DNA from: Clitopilus passeckerianus
Taxonomy: Eukaryota > Basidiomycota > Agaricomycetes > Agaricales > Entolomataceae
Direction of reading: 5' to 3'
NCBI GenBank assembly: GCA_944990035.1
Contig: CALYLX010000127.1
Coordinates: forward strand, 930,001-994,000
Length of the DNA stretch: 64,000 nt
Below are positions 10,801 to 22,259 of this stretch, in pieces (positions within the stretch are counted from its first letter, which is position 1; each line of letters opens with the position of its first letter). A program made the position numbers and the translations under genes. The notes beneath the pieces are model-generated. The model was given only the letters and a program-made list of their open reading frames with translations. It did no database searches and was not told where the DNA came from.

Positions 10801-12146
10801 ACCTAGCAGCCGCTGCGGGCCATGCAGGAGTAGTTGCACTCCTTTTACGGGAAAAAGGGCAGGGCTTTGACTTCAACGCCCAAGATCGCAACGGCCTCAC
10901 ACCTCTTGCCATCGCCATCATAAACCATCACGACACGATCATCAAGACATTTCTCGAACACCCGGAAGTTGACGTTCGCCTCAGGGATAAAGCAGGCAAG
11001 ACTGTTCTTCACCTAGCTGCGGAGACTTCTAGCAGTGACATCATGGAGCTCCTCCTTCGACATAAGGAAATTGAGGTCAACGCGAGGGATAATGCGGGCA
11101 TGACTAGCCTCTCAATCGCTTGTGCCAGAGGCGATGAGGCAGCTGTCAAAATGCTTCTCAAAGAGCCCAAAATTGACCTCAAGAATACAGATAATCTCGA
11201 GGAGACCGCGTTGTATCTTTCGGCGAAGCGTGGTCACGAACCCATCCTTCGACTTCTTCTCTATCACCTAGGCCGAGACGTTGACCTCAACGCACCTTAC
11301 ACCGAAGGCCATACCCTCCTATCAATTGCTACGCTCGGGAATCATGAAGCAGTGGTTCAAACACTTATCGAAAGAAGAGCCGTGGATTACAAGTGCAGAA
11401 CCACAGATGGCAGGACACCACTTTACATAGCAGCGGCCAACGGTCACGCCCGTATTTTTGACATGCTCCTTGACCTATACGGTCGAGACATCGATCTCAA
11501 CGACAAGTTCCTCAACGGCAACACGCTCCTCTGTGCTGCATCTGCCAATGGATGCACTTCCATCGTTCGGGGCCTTTTGCAACACCAGGAAGTTGATATC
11601 AATATTGTCAACAACTTCGATGCAACGGCGTTATATCTAGCAGCGTTGAATGGCCATGACACGATTGTTCGACTTTTACGACAGCATGAACAAGGGCTTG
11701 AGGTTGACATCAACGCCAAATACAACAGCGAAAATACCCTACTCCTAGCAGCGGCGTCTGAAGGCCATAAGTCTGTCGTCCAGACCATTTTGGAGGAGGA
11801 GGATTTGGAGGTCGAAGCATGCAACGACAGTGGAGAAACTGCTCTTCATGCGGCCGCCTCCGGTGGACATGAGGCAGTAGTGACAACCCTGATAGAGCAT
11901 GGTGTGGAGGTAGAACCCAGGAGCAGAGATGGGCATACCCCACTTTCCATCGCCACATTGAATGGGCACGAAGCTGCGGCTAATGTTCTCTTGCAAGTGG
12001 AGGATGTTGACCCTGCGAATAGGCCAAGCGCCTACTTCTATGAATTTTTCCCGCTTTACAGTCTTTCTTGCACCCATTTATGCACCCTGAACCTGCAGCT
12101 CCGTGAAGTCACCCTTGTTTATTTGTTTCACTGTTTCATATTTTGA
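7840..12146 (+). CDS. Giant ankyrin-repeat protein, one frame break
   Basis: Almost the whole product, about 1,430 residues, is ankyrin repeats (roughly 40), beginning soon after the start MAETTTTVPTTIWDAI. Units alternate between a 33-residue type (GHEEIVKIILDHKDVDV) and a longer type (GHDSILRLLLERFGDKIDIN), giving a super-repeat of about 70 residues. No kinase, NACHT, TPR or membrane domain is visible, so the role is probably protein binding; partners are unknown. The frame shifts by one base near 10638-10653: upstream GHDGIFKIIAQ, downstream ANMRFLDGFTPLHTVAANGH, both good repeats. There is no GT donor to explain it, and a missing A in the caaaag run would account for it. The last 40 residues after the repeats are hydrophobic and may be read-through into non-coding sequence. 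Confidence 0.85.
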
Positions 12147-12954
12147 TACTTCCCGTTGCACCAGAATTGCTGGACTTGTGAATTATCTTGGTATGACATT
12201 AATACATGTGTCAGTCGTCTTTCCGCACCCTTAATTACCCATTATTGTTTATAGCAACCAAATTACGTTGAAATACATTCTGACTAATTGACATGGTGTC
12301 TGACTTGCTACTCCGATGTAAGCTATGGATGAAGGCAAGTTGTTCTCGGCCCTGTCCTCTAGTCAAAGTAGGTCGGAAGACAAGTTCGAGAACTGAGGTC
12401 CGTGTAGTCTTCGGGAACAACACGATTCGGATCCAGAATCTTGATGAGTGGTTCGGTACGGTGGCATCTGCCACTTTTGTGAGGCAGAGGAAAAAAGCGT
12501 CGACGTGTCGGTCAGAAATGGATCTGTAGCTTGTTATGCCCGTCTAAAGGTCCAGCCTATTGTCACTGAACTGTAACCATGACCTGGGAATACCATGCTT
12601 TATATAGTCTTTCTTTCCATAAGAAAGGGACAAGGAAAAGCGGTAGCACAAGGAAAGGTAGACAGGGGTTGCTTGACGGCGGTAGCTTCAACCTCAAGCG
12701 TTCGCACGGAAGTTCTCCTCTGGTTGAAAAGGCTTGTGGCCTTGTGCTCCTTGTTCATCCTTTTTCTATCTACATAAGAGTCGGATACCCGAGCTTTAGA
12801 GTACTTAGCATAGACGTCGAGTCTAAGATTGAAGGAAGCCGCCACCACCCCTGAATATATATATCCTTGGGGCTGCAGAAGTTCTCGATAGAAGGTGCCA
12901 GTTCCTCGCCCTTATAGCAACTCTCAGGTTAAGCATAGCTACTACCGACTCGAC
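12147..12954. other. Intergenic, about 800 bp
   Basis: Downstream of the ankyrin gene and upstream of the first calmodulin-like gene. Only short random frames on both strands; no exon, RNA gene or repeat recognised. Confidence 0.4.
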
Positions 12955-14164
12955 ATGGCGGCAGCTCCGCTGCTATCGGAAGGTACGTAACCCTTCAGGG
13001 GCACAGCCACCAAGCAGTCCTTACTACGCCCTCATTCACGCTCAGGAGCCTATCCAGCAGGAATTACGAAAATCTTTTCAATAGCAGGGCCAGGAGTTGG
13101 TCCTCAGGAAGATATCAGAACGAATATAAAACTCAGGCGATTTTGCGAGAACGTTGGCCGCAATCGACTCGCCAAGCTACTACTGGTAGCCTGCCAACTT
13201 ATCCGAGTCTGCGTTTCCAATTTATAGAGAATATTGCACTGAAAAGAGTCGTGATTTGACAGCGATCATACTGGTGATTGTGGCTCCTGTTTGACGTTTT
13301 AGCGCCCAAGGGTAAGGTGACATGGGGATTACCGAACCTCCGATAGCTATGGAACCGATTTCAGTCCTGGTTGCTTAGTTCTCTCTTCACCCTTTCCCCT
13401 GTTGAAGTGATTATCGGATCTCATGGCCGCACAGCTGGTTGGTCTCATAGGCTGTATGATAATAGTTTAATGCTAATGCGACGCTTAGTCCGAAGGTGAG
13501 ATTTTCTGATCCTTGGTGTCTTCGGCATAAGGAATGAACGCTTTGGCGCTCAGAACAGATCTCTGGTGAGTAGTCTACAATTAAGATGGTTTCTAGGCCA
13601 GAATACTTAGAATGCTTCTTCATGTTCACTCAGAATACAAGGATGCATTTTCCGTGTACGACACGAACGGGGACGGAACAATCACTACCAGTGAACTGGG
13701 CGCTGTTATGATTGCCCTTGGCCAGAACCCAACGGAACAACAGCTTCAAAGTATGATCAAGGAGGTCGACTCCAATAAGAATGGCACTATCGACTTCGAA
13801 GAATTTATCTCCTTGATGTCACAGGAAGTCAAGGGCCTCAGTCAGCAGGAAGAGTTGCTCCAGACATTCAAGCAGTTCGATAAGGATGGGAGTGGTACGA
13901 TTACTAAGAATGAATTGAGGCATGTAATGAGCAGCATCGGTGAGGGAGTTAACGAGTTTTTGAGATTATGATTTTGTATTGACATTTTCCAGGGGAGAAC
14001 CTTTCTGACGAAGAACTCGACGAAATGATCAAGGAGGCAGATGTCAACGGCGATGGTCAAATTAACTACGACGGTAAGTATCATTTCTTTCCTCTTTTTG
14101 GCCGGTCTAACACTGTAAACTCTTTCCAGAATTCGTCCACATGTATTGTTCAACTTCCGGCTGA
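12955..14164 (+). CDS. Calmodulin-like protein, four EF hands (copy 1)
   Basis: Five exons: 12955-12982, 13554-13565, 13634-13939, 13993-14073, 14130-14164; about 153 residues. All four EF-hand loops are canonical ([48 protein letters not shown]), so four calcium ions should bind. The 12-nt second exon (AACAGATCTCTG) joins LSE to EYKDAF through EQIS. The third to fifth exons have the same boundaries as the neighbouring calmodulin gene. Here the first exon carries the bases that form a separate 7-nt exon in the other copies, and the first intron is unusually long (571 bp). The tail differs from calmodulin ([11 protein letters not shown] instead of EFVKMMLSK), so target binding probably differs. 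It converges on the calmodulin gene, the stops being about 250 bp apart. Confidence 0.85.
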
Positions 14165-14412
14165 ATATTGAATATGTCTAATTTTCACAACAATTGTTCT
14201 CTGATTGCTGAATCGGATGTTGGCTTGTTTCCCGAACTCGTCGGTGGAAGTCATGGATACCTTCAATCGTGAAGCTTCACACTCACGGTCCATAGATTTG
14301 AGATTCAGGTCAGAGAGGCTGTATATTACCAGAAGCTTGTGTATACAAAGAAAGGCAATACGAAATGTTCGGTGGAAAAGTCATAAAATCCTGAAATTTA
14401 GTACATCTTAGT

Positions 14413-15162
<750 letters not shown>

Positions 15163-15650
15163 TGGAAATTCAAAGTCTTTGAGAGTCTAGTATGTGGGGG
15201 TCTTATGAGGGTACAAAGGCTTGGAGCTCAATCAGTTGGCGAGGTGACACCCCCATCTCTCGGCAATCGCCGTGGGCGTCTTTGCCGTTGACCATCACCC
15301 GCGCTGGAATGGCACAGACCTGGACGTTTTCGGGCTTCTTGCGGGCTGTTCTCCTAATTCGCGTGGCGGATGAGAGATCACAGAAGATTCGGCCTTATAT
15401 GACGCTTTAACGATCCCTGAACTTTGAAGAGACCTAAAATTTAACGTGACAGTCTTCTGATGGTCTGGACCGATTTTGCCTGGCTATTCACATTTCACCG
15501 GCACAGGTGGCGAGCCTCCCGTTCTACACGTTGTTTTACATCTATAAGCTGGAAGATATGGCCTCTATAGCTCTGTAACTGACCCCCATCTCTGAGTGCT
15601 GGCAACCGAGTTGCTTCACTGCTTCGTCTACCTTACGAATATCATAAAAC
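15163..15650. promoter_or_regulatory. Divergent intergenic region, calmodulin / calmodulin-like copy 2
   Basis: 488 bp between the starts of calmodulin (-) and the second calmodulin-like gene (+), so it should hold both promoters. No clear TATA box or known operator picked out by eye. Confidence 0.4.
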
Positions 15651-16604
15651 ATGGCATTGGTAACTCACTCCACCATGCCCGATGATGTCGTCACTGATTC
15701 TGGGAATGGAATTTCGTGCAGAGTCAGGGTAAGCTCGGATTCAGTATCACAATGCTTCACTGAATCGGTCGTGAAATCATCAGACCAGATCACTGGTCAG
15801 TATTTCCTCTCCAAATTGCTGCTCCAAGCCTGACGTGGCTTTGGTCAGGTTTCCAAGAAGCGTTTCGCATGTTTGACAAGGGTCCGTCTCACCCAAGTGG
15901 CTTTAAATCTGCATCTAATCTAATAGATAGACAACGACGGCCATATCACCCGCTCTGAATGCCATGCCCTCTTGAAGAAGCTTGGAGAATCCTCTTACGA
16001 CGCCGAAACCGCCATCTCACAGATGCTCGGTTCACTTGATCGGAACGAAAGTGGAACCATCGACTACCATGAGTTCATCCACTTGATGCAACAGCAGTCC
16101 AGTAAAGCTTCTGAGGGTAACGACGAAGCTAAGAAGGAGTTCACCAAGTATGATGCGAACAGGGATGGCCATATCTGCAAGAATGAACTGAACGATTTAC
16201 TCAAGGCAAATGGTGAGTTTGACACGAATTCTTTCAAACTGTCCTTGAGTTCGGCTGGCGATGAGGATGGGGCATCACTTCTTTCTGTCAAAAGTTGAAG
16301 AAAGGCGGATGTTGCATATTTTCGTCTACTGGTTCAGCTTCTTTCTCGGACATAGGCTGATCATTACTGAGTGGTTAGGTGCCCAAAAGTCAGACACCGA
16401 GGTGGACAGCATGCTGAGAGAGGTTGATGCCGATTCTGATGGAAGAATCAATTACAAAGGTAATGATTTTACCATGTCGTATATCGGACTCTGTTCTAAC
16501 TGTATTGGGTATATGTTTTGTGATACAGAGTTCGTAAAGGTGCGCATTTCGTCTTTCCACCGAACCAAGCATGCTCAACAGTTGCATTATAGGTTATGGA
16601 GTAA
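15651..16604 (+). CDS. Calmodulin-like protein, four EF hands (copy 2)
   Basis: Eight exons inferred: 15651-15659 (MAL), 15722-15728 (7-nt microexon AGTCAGG), 15784-15795 (12 nt), 15849-15881, 15931-16212, 16379-16459, 16529-16539 and 16593-16604, giving 148 residues that end EFVKVME. The start reads MALSQDQITGFQEAFRMFDK, collinear with calmodulin. EF loops are DKDNDGHITRSE, DRNESGTIDYHE, DANRDGHICKNE and DADSDGRINYKE; all keep the calcium-liganding positions 1, 3, 5 and 12. The protein is much more diverged than copy 1. It has an extra intron inside EF loop 1 (15882-15930), shared with copy 3, and a 166-bp fifth intron. If the last intron is not spliced, the tail reads on to 16620. Target and role are unknown. 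Confidence 0.8.
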
Positions 16605-17812
16605 CGTTGACTCGATATGAATCATGACAGGGAGCTGCTTCCATTGCACATCTACCTGACGGTCGGTGGTTGTTAATCCCCATGTGGCAGTTATCTACCA
16701 ATGTATACAATCTTTCGCAATCAGTATCACACCAAAGATAATCCGCAGCAGGGGAGGAGGACTTCAGGAGAGTCATCTACTCGATTGCATCACTTTTGAC
16801 AGGTTACGAGAACTTACGACTACCTTTGCTTGATCTTGGCATTATTTGGGCCGGCAGCCGCTTTTCCTGCCGTGGTATGGACCTTGCGCACCATGCTGCT
16901 ATATTCCCAACCCTCCTGCCCTGCGTGGTCTGATATGGACAAGGGAATGATCTAACCCTAAGCTTGGGGTCTTAAAGCGATACCATTCAGGAGACAGTTC
17001 CTAAAAGCGGCGTGCAGAATACAAGGTCTTTTCCGCGCCGTGGCCCGGCAATGATATCACTCTGCAAAGTGAACACCTCGATAACCAACGCTGTCCACCG
17101 CCAATCCTGGTTCTTTTAAGCGAGATACACTGCCACTAGTCTTTGTAGGCTTCTATGTTAGATTTCTGGAGATCGAACCTCATTGCAGTGCACAGAATGC
17201 ACTGCCTTGCGGGTTTTGCGGTATTTGTGGGCGGGGGAACGTTGGGAAAAGGGATGTGGCTGTCCACTTTCGATGATCAATTGAGACGAGTGTGGGCAAC
17301 TGCCGATTTGCGCAGTCGAAGAATCTCGAACGTAATAAACCTCGTGCATTTACGATTGTTGATTTAGCTGTAAATTTTCATTTAACTAGGTGCAGAAGGC
17401 TCAAGACTTTGTAGATATTACAGCGGTTCCTGCCGAAAGAAGGGCTCGCTCATCGTGAGGTTTCCTGCCCGTTCCTGAAAGACCCCGTTGAATATTACCC
17501 GATGGCGTTGCAAAGTTCTATATCTGTATTTGCCATCTCTTCAATCGCATGCGTGCCTTTGGATATAATTGTATCTTTATCACTATATATATCCGGCATA
17601 TCCCCTCTTCGATAGAAGAATTTACTAGACTGGCATTGTCAAAAAACCGACCGCAGCGGCGGAATTGACGGAACGTTGTCAAATCACCGCTTCAAGTTTT
17701 CACAAGTGACCAGATTGAGATCACTGTTCCAAACTGTACCTTCCCGCCCTCGTTGCAACCTCCCACGTCTCGACATTTCAAAACCTCCAACGCTGAGAAC
17801 TGAGTCGTTGAA
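16605..17812. other. Intergenic, about 1.2 kb
   Basis: Between calmodulin-like copies 2 and 3. I looked for further EF-hand exons and found none. A TATATATATCC stretch lies near 17584, upstream of copy 3. Confidence 0.4.
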
Positions 17813-18652
17813 ATGGTTCCTCAGCCCGAGCACAAATCGAAAGCCCAACTGGTGAGATCGTCTTGGCATGAACAGTAGGCGGATCTGGGACTGATTTGAC
17901 GTCATTTTGGGAATTTTTGGATTGCTGCTGTGTAGACCGAAGGTACGTTCCTCTCGGTGCACCGCCTTGGTACGCTTGGATCTGACACTTCTCCTTATTG
18001 CTTTAGAGCAGAGAGACGGTACGTCAGCAGATTCTTGGATGCCTGATTGGATTTTGACTCGACTGGCTTATCAGAGTACAAGGCTGCGTTCTCGATCTTC
18101 GATGAGAGTGAGTCCCTGCCTGACTGGTCTTCTTGGCGTTGACTGATACTGGCATGGACAGATGGCGATGGCACAATCAACACTGCTGAACTTGGCAAAG
18201 TCATGTCGCGCTTCGTTGGGCGAGACTTGACAGAAGTCGAGCTCAAAGCACTGGTTGACCAGATTGACTACAACAACGACGGAAACATCAGCTTCGACGA
18301 GTTTGTCGACCTCATGACGAAACATATGGAAGGCTATGATCAAGATACTGAAGCCAGGCAGATCTTTAATGTCATTGATAAGGATGGAAGTGGTTTAATC
18401 AGCCCGAAGGAGCTGAAGGATACGATGAGGATATTGGAGAGCACCTGGGCGAGGAACAAATAAATGAAATGATCAAGGAAGTGGACAAGAATGGTGACGG
18501 GCAGATTGATTTTGAAGGTGCGTTATTCGATAATGGACACCTAACGCATCGCTGACTCGCTGTCGTCCATAGAATTCAAGCAGGTACGAAGACTTGCGTT
18601 CCTCCAGTCACAGACGGCTGAATTGACCCTCCGATAGATGCTTCGGTCCTGA
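17813..18652 (+). CDS. Calmodulin-like protein (copy 3), frameshifted before EF hand 4
   Basis: Exons 17813-17851 (MVPQPEHKSKAQL), 17936-17942 (7-nt microexon ACCGAAG), 18007-18018 (12 nt), 18075-18107, 18162-18517, 18573-18583 and 18638-18652 (MLRS and stop). EF loops 1-3 are canonical (DENGDGTINTAE, DYNNDGNISFDE, DKDGSGLISPKE). Just after DTMR the frame breaks. The open frame ends at 18463, while one base away IGEHLGEEQINEM and the fourth loop DKNGDGQIDFEE continue with intact splice sites. The other three copies have an intron exactly here; this copy has none. Either the protein is truncated to three EF hands, or the base is missing through assembly error. The 33-nt fourth exon has the same length as in copy 2, so these two are probably sister copies. 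Confidence 0.72.
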
Positions 18653-19112
18653 AATGGGCTCTAACAACTCTTTTACTTCGTCTTCCTCTGTAATTTCTCG
18701 GGATTTTTTACATTTAGTTTTACATGTATTCCCCCTCTCTTCCATGCTATAGTACTACTTTCCATAACGAATGCCAGAATCATCGTTTTATGCGAATTTT
18801 CAATTCCCAGGTTTCCACAGGTCCTGATAAACTTCAATCTCACCCAAATTATCCTCGACTACTCGCTCTGGGCTGAGATTGCTCATGGCCAATTAAATGG
18901 CCTGGATTCTGCAAATGTGCTGTGCTTGCTGTGCAAACGGTGAGTAATGCAGCTGCGCTCCGCAACTACGCCACCAACTTCGGTGCCAGAGTGGTGGTGC
19001 GCAGTGATGTCATATTCGGTCATATCACCAGATCATATTGGATCCCCCATATAAACTGAAGCCCTTTCGTTTGAGTTCTTTCAATTCACTATCACACTGA
19101 AACAAACCAAAC
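18653..19112. other. Intergenic, 460 bp
   Basis: No coding exon seen. The right end holds the promoter of the next small gene, with a TATA box at 19050. Confidence 0.4.
19050..19055 (+). promoter_or_regulatory. TATA box
   Basis: TATAAA about 60 bp upstream of the ATG at 19113, a usual fungal spacing. Confidence 0.5.
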
Positions 19113-19543
19113 ATGCCCGAAATCATCAACAAACTTCGCCAAAAGGCTACCAGCGATAAGAAGGATGATCATAAAGGCGAGCAGCAGTTCTCCATCCAGC
19201 CTCATCCTGCTGTGCGTCTTTGACTGAATTTTAGTGTCTGAATCTGAACTAACAGAACGTTCTTATTGTAGAAAACTAACGACCCAGCCGACCTCAATCG
19301 CCCTCAAGAGGGTTCTGGCGGAGGTCTAGCCTCAAATAACCCTATGGCCGCCTTCAATACCCCGGGGCCATATATCCCAAGTAACGAGATTAGGAATAGC
19401 TTGGAGAATCCCATGGTGTGTACAGCTGCTGATAGCACTGAAAATTCTTTGCCTTGATGACACTGTGGTGGCTGATATAGAGTTTTATGTCAACGTAGAG
19501 CCGTGATGAGTTGAAGGCTAGGAGTGCCGAGTTGAACAAGTAG
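19113..19543 (+). CDS. Small conserved hydrophilic protein
   Basis: Three exons, 19113-19211, 19272-19415 and 19499-19543, all in phase 0 with clean GT-AG introns, giving 95 residues. The protein is charged and Asn/Pro-rich, with a central NPMAAFNTPGPYIPSNEIRN motif and an end reading SRDELKARSAELNK. It has no signal peptide, membrane segment or catalytic motif. The phase-0 introns and motif-like ending argue for a real gene. From memory, short proteins with a similar NPMAAFNTPGP segment occur in basidiomycetes, without assigned function. Confidence 0.68.
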
Positions 19544-20793
19544 AGTTGGATTAATATGGAAGGAGACAACGCCGCGAAGTGGAACATTATTGTGTACTAT
19601 CTAATGCTGTTGTAACATACGATCTATTCTTTTCCATGTCCACTTCTCGAAATTTCGTTCGTCTAGTATCAACATCAGTGACTCCTCTAGCCACTAATCT
19701 CAGTCTGCGGGTAAAATCTATCACAAAAGCTCACATGTTTCAAGTCGTCATTACGGCAGAAATTTCTACGTAATTATCAACAGCTGCAGACCTTTTGGTT
19801 CAATTATGTCCTCGTTCTCTTCCCTTGTAAATGTCTCGCTCGGCTGTAACCGTACCACATCTAGAAAATTCTATCCCCACAGGTCTCGTCAAAGCCTAAT
19901 TTCCAGAAGATTAAATTGAAATTTCGCTGTCATATCTGGCTCAGCGCTCGCATGAGACTTCTTCAAGCACGCCAGCAGAAGTGGGTGTAGCTTTTGGGCG
20001 CTTGAGCTAATTAGTAGGCGCGCGTGTTGTTTGGAACAGAAGCTATCGAAACACAACTGACTAAGCGTTAAGTCGCCAAGACGGAAAGCGGCAAGGCTTC
20101 TCCAGATTCCTCGTACCCGTACTTGCAATTCGAGAATGTTTGCTTTGTCGACAGTCGCAGATCCGGCGGATCTCGTTCAGAGAGGCCACCGGAGCGCACG
20201 GGTTACGGACCGTCGGTCGGTCAGTCCTTTGAATAGATGTGGATCCGACGACTAAAACTCGGAAGGTATTGTGCATAAACCAAGCATAAACCTCGGATTC
20301 TCGACCTCTGGACTCAATACTCTATTTCTACCCCACAGATCACATGAAACCCCAGAATTTCATGCCCCAGAGCATAGCTACATCATGACAAGGGCTTCCT
20401 GAAGCGCCAAACTGCCGTCCCTTCGCACATCACGGCCTCAGCTAAAAATCGTTGCCGTTCCTGCTCTACCCTGTCTCCGACTCCGACAGACATCAAATGC
20501 ACATGATACTGCTCCAATGACCCAAGCTACCCTCCCGTATTTTACGTTCGTCGTCACGTCCGGGTACCGCAACGGACCGTATCTGGCTCTACTCGACATC
20601 CCTGTGGTCATTCGACGATGCCGACACGTCGTGAAGGGTGCAAATTGCGTTACCCGTTTGCGAATTACGCACTTCTTAATGCTCCGCTCGGATTCACCTC
20701 GTCGATTTCTGCTGCGTATAAATTGACAGCAGTTGGAGTCTACAGGACTAGTGACTATAGTCGCTGGAATCTCATATCCAACCTCAGCTAGCA
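19544..20793. other. Intergenic, about 1.25 kb
   Basis: Only short overlapping frames on both strands without domain signals. It includes the promoter of the GH12 gene at the right end. Confidence 0.4.
20717..20722 (+). promoter_or_regulatory. TATA box of GH12 gene
   Basis: TATAAA 77 bp before the GH12 start codon, in the usual position. Confidence 0.55.
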
Positions 20794-21795
20794 ATGAAGT
20801 TCTCAGGTCTCGCAGCTTTCGTCGCTCTCGCTTCATTTGTTGCCGCAGCTCCCGCAGGGGAGTTGGAGGCTCGACAGAGCATTGATACCTCTCAGCACTG
20901 TGGTAAGCACAATATGGCTACCAACCCTACTATCATGAGTACTCACCTAGATTCTTAGGACAATGGGATACTGTCACCGCCGGCCAATATACGATGTACC
21001 TCGACCAGTGGGGCAAGGACAACGCCTCTAGTGGCAGTGACTGTGCCCAGCTCACTTCACTGAGCGGAACCACCATTGCCTGGAAGAATACCTGGAGCTG
21101 GAGTGGTGGCAACGGCGTCAAGAGTTACACCAACCTTAACCTCAACGCCAACTTGAACAAGCAGCTCTCAGCCATCAAGACCATCAACGTTAGTCACCAT
21201 TCTATTCTTTGGCATGCAGCAAACTAACGATATCTGGAATTTCAGTCCACATGGAAATGGTCCCAGAGCACCTCTGGTTCGATCGTTGCCAACATCGCAT
21301 ATGATCTCTTCACCTCCAGCTCTTCTGGTGGTTCCAACGCGAACGAAATCATGGTCTGGTTGGCCAACTACAACGCTGGACCCATCTCGGCCACCTACAA
21401 CAGCGACGGCACGCCCAAGCCTAAGGCCAGCAATGTCTCCATTGCTGGGCGTACATGGAACCTGTACTTCGGCTCTAACGGTGCCAACAACGTCTACTCG
21501 TTCTTGCCTACCAGCGGCACTGTCACCAGCTTCAGCGCCGATTTGAACCTGTTCTTGAAGGTGAGATTAAAGCAGGCAGCAGGAATTGATCATTGCTAAC
21601 GCGTTGGTTCGCCCAATAGTACTTGACTTCCAGCCAAGGACTCAGCAGCTCTCAATACCTCACCACTGTTCAGGCCGGCACTGAGGCAACCTCTGGCTCA
21701 GCCACCCTTACGACGTACGTTGATATAACTCAATAATGCCATTCAGAAGCTAATTTATTCCATATAGATCTGCCTACAGCGCTGTTATTGCTTGA
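20794..21795 (+). CDS. Secreted GH12 endoglucanase/xyloglucanase
   Basis: Five exons (20794-20902, 20959-21188, 21246-21560, 21620-21714, 21768-21795) give 258 residues, normal for a single-domain GH12 enzyme. The signal peptide is MKFSGLAAFVALASFVAAAP, followed by a short pro-region ending in EAR. Family signs are QWDTV near the N-terminus, NANEIMVWLANY, whose Glu is the catalytic nucleophile in this family, and GTEATSG near the C-terminus with the acid/base Glu. The enzyme should cleave beta-1,4-glucan or xyloglucan in plant walls outside the cell. There is no carbohydrate-binding module. It lies 460 bp from two GH105 genes on the same strand, which suggests a local set of plant-wall enzymes; coregulation is inference. 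Confidence 0.93.
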
Positions 21796-22259
21796 GGGAG
21801 AGGCTTGTGTGCTCAGTCTTATCTGTATATTTTTGAAATTAAAACGCCGAGGTTGTACATCTATCAAAAAAGTTTCTGATGCTTGATCAGTGCGAGGCAA
21901 AGCAAAGAGCAGAAGGACATCAATACTGGTCGTAGCAGGCTTGGTTTTGAGATTGAGTGGAACTCGCCCACGACGCGTCGCGTGCAAGAAAAATCTTCGG
22001 GATTTTCCGCCTGGGAGCACGAACACTCGCGGCCCTTTCTTTGCCACACTCCAATGACCAGACTTCCATCTGAGCATCTCACTGTCCGGGCGGGCCGTCG
22101 CCAATGATACGAGATGCTGAGAAGCAGGATCGCGTGCTTCGCATGTGAGCTCCTGGCGTTCAAAGAAAGCCTCTTGCAATTGAGTGTTTTGCTTGGCATT
22201 CCTCACCTTCAAGATGGCATAAATCCAAGGAGAGCTTTAGGCGACACATCCATATTATC
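21796..22259. other. Intergenic, 464 bp
   Basis: Between the GH12 and first GH105 gene. Minus-strand frames cover it (21730-22212) but have no signal of a real product. Confidence 0.4.

Noticed and set aside
20438..20836. 132-codon minus-strand frame
   Set aside because: Runs through the GH12 promoter and first exon; no family signal.
21730..22212. 160-codon minus-strand frame behind the GH12 gene
   Set aside because: Overlaps the last GH12 exon, has no domain and basic random-looking composition.
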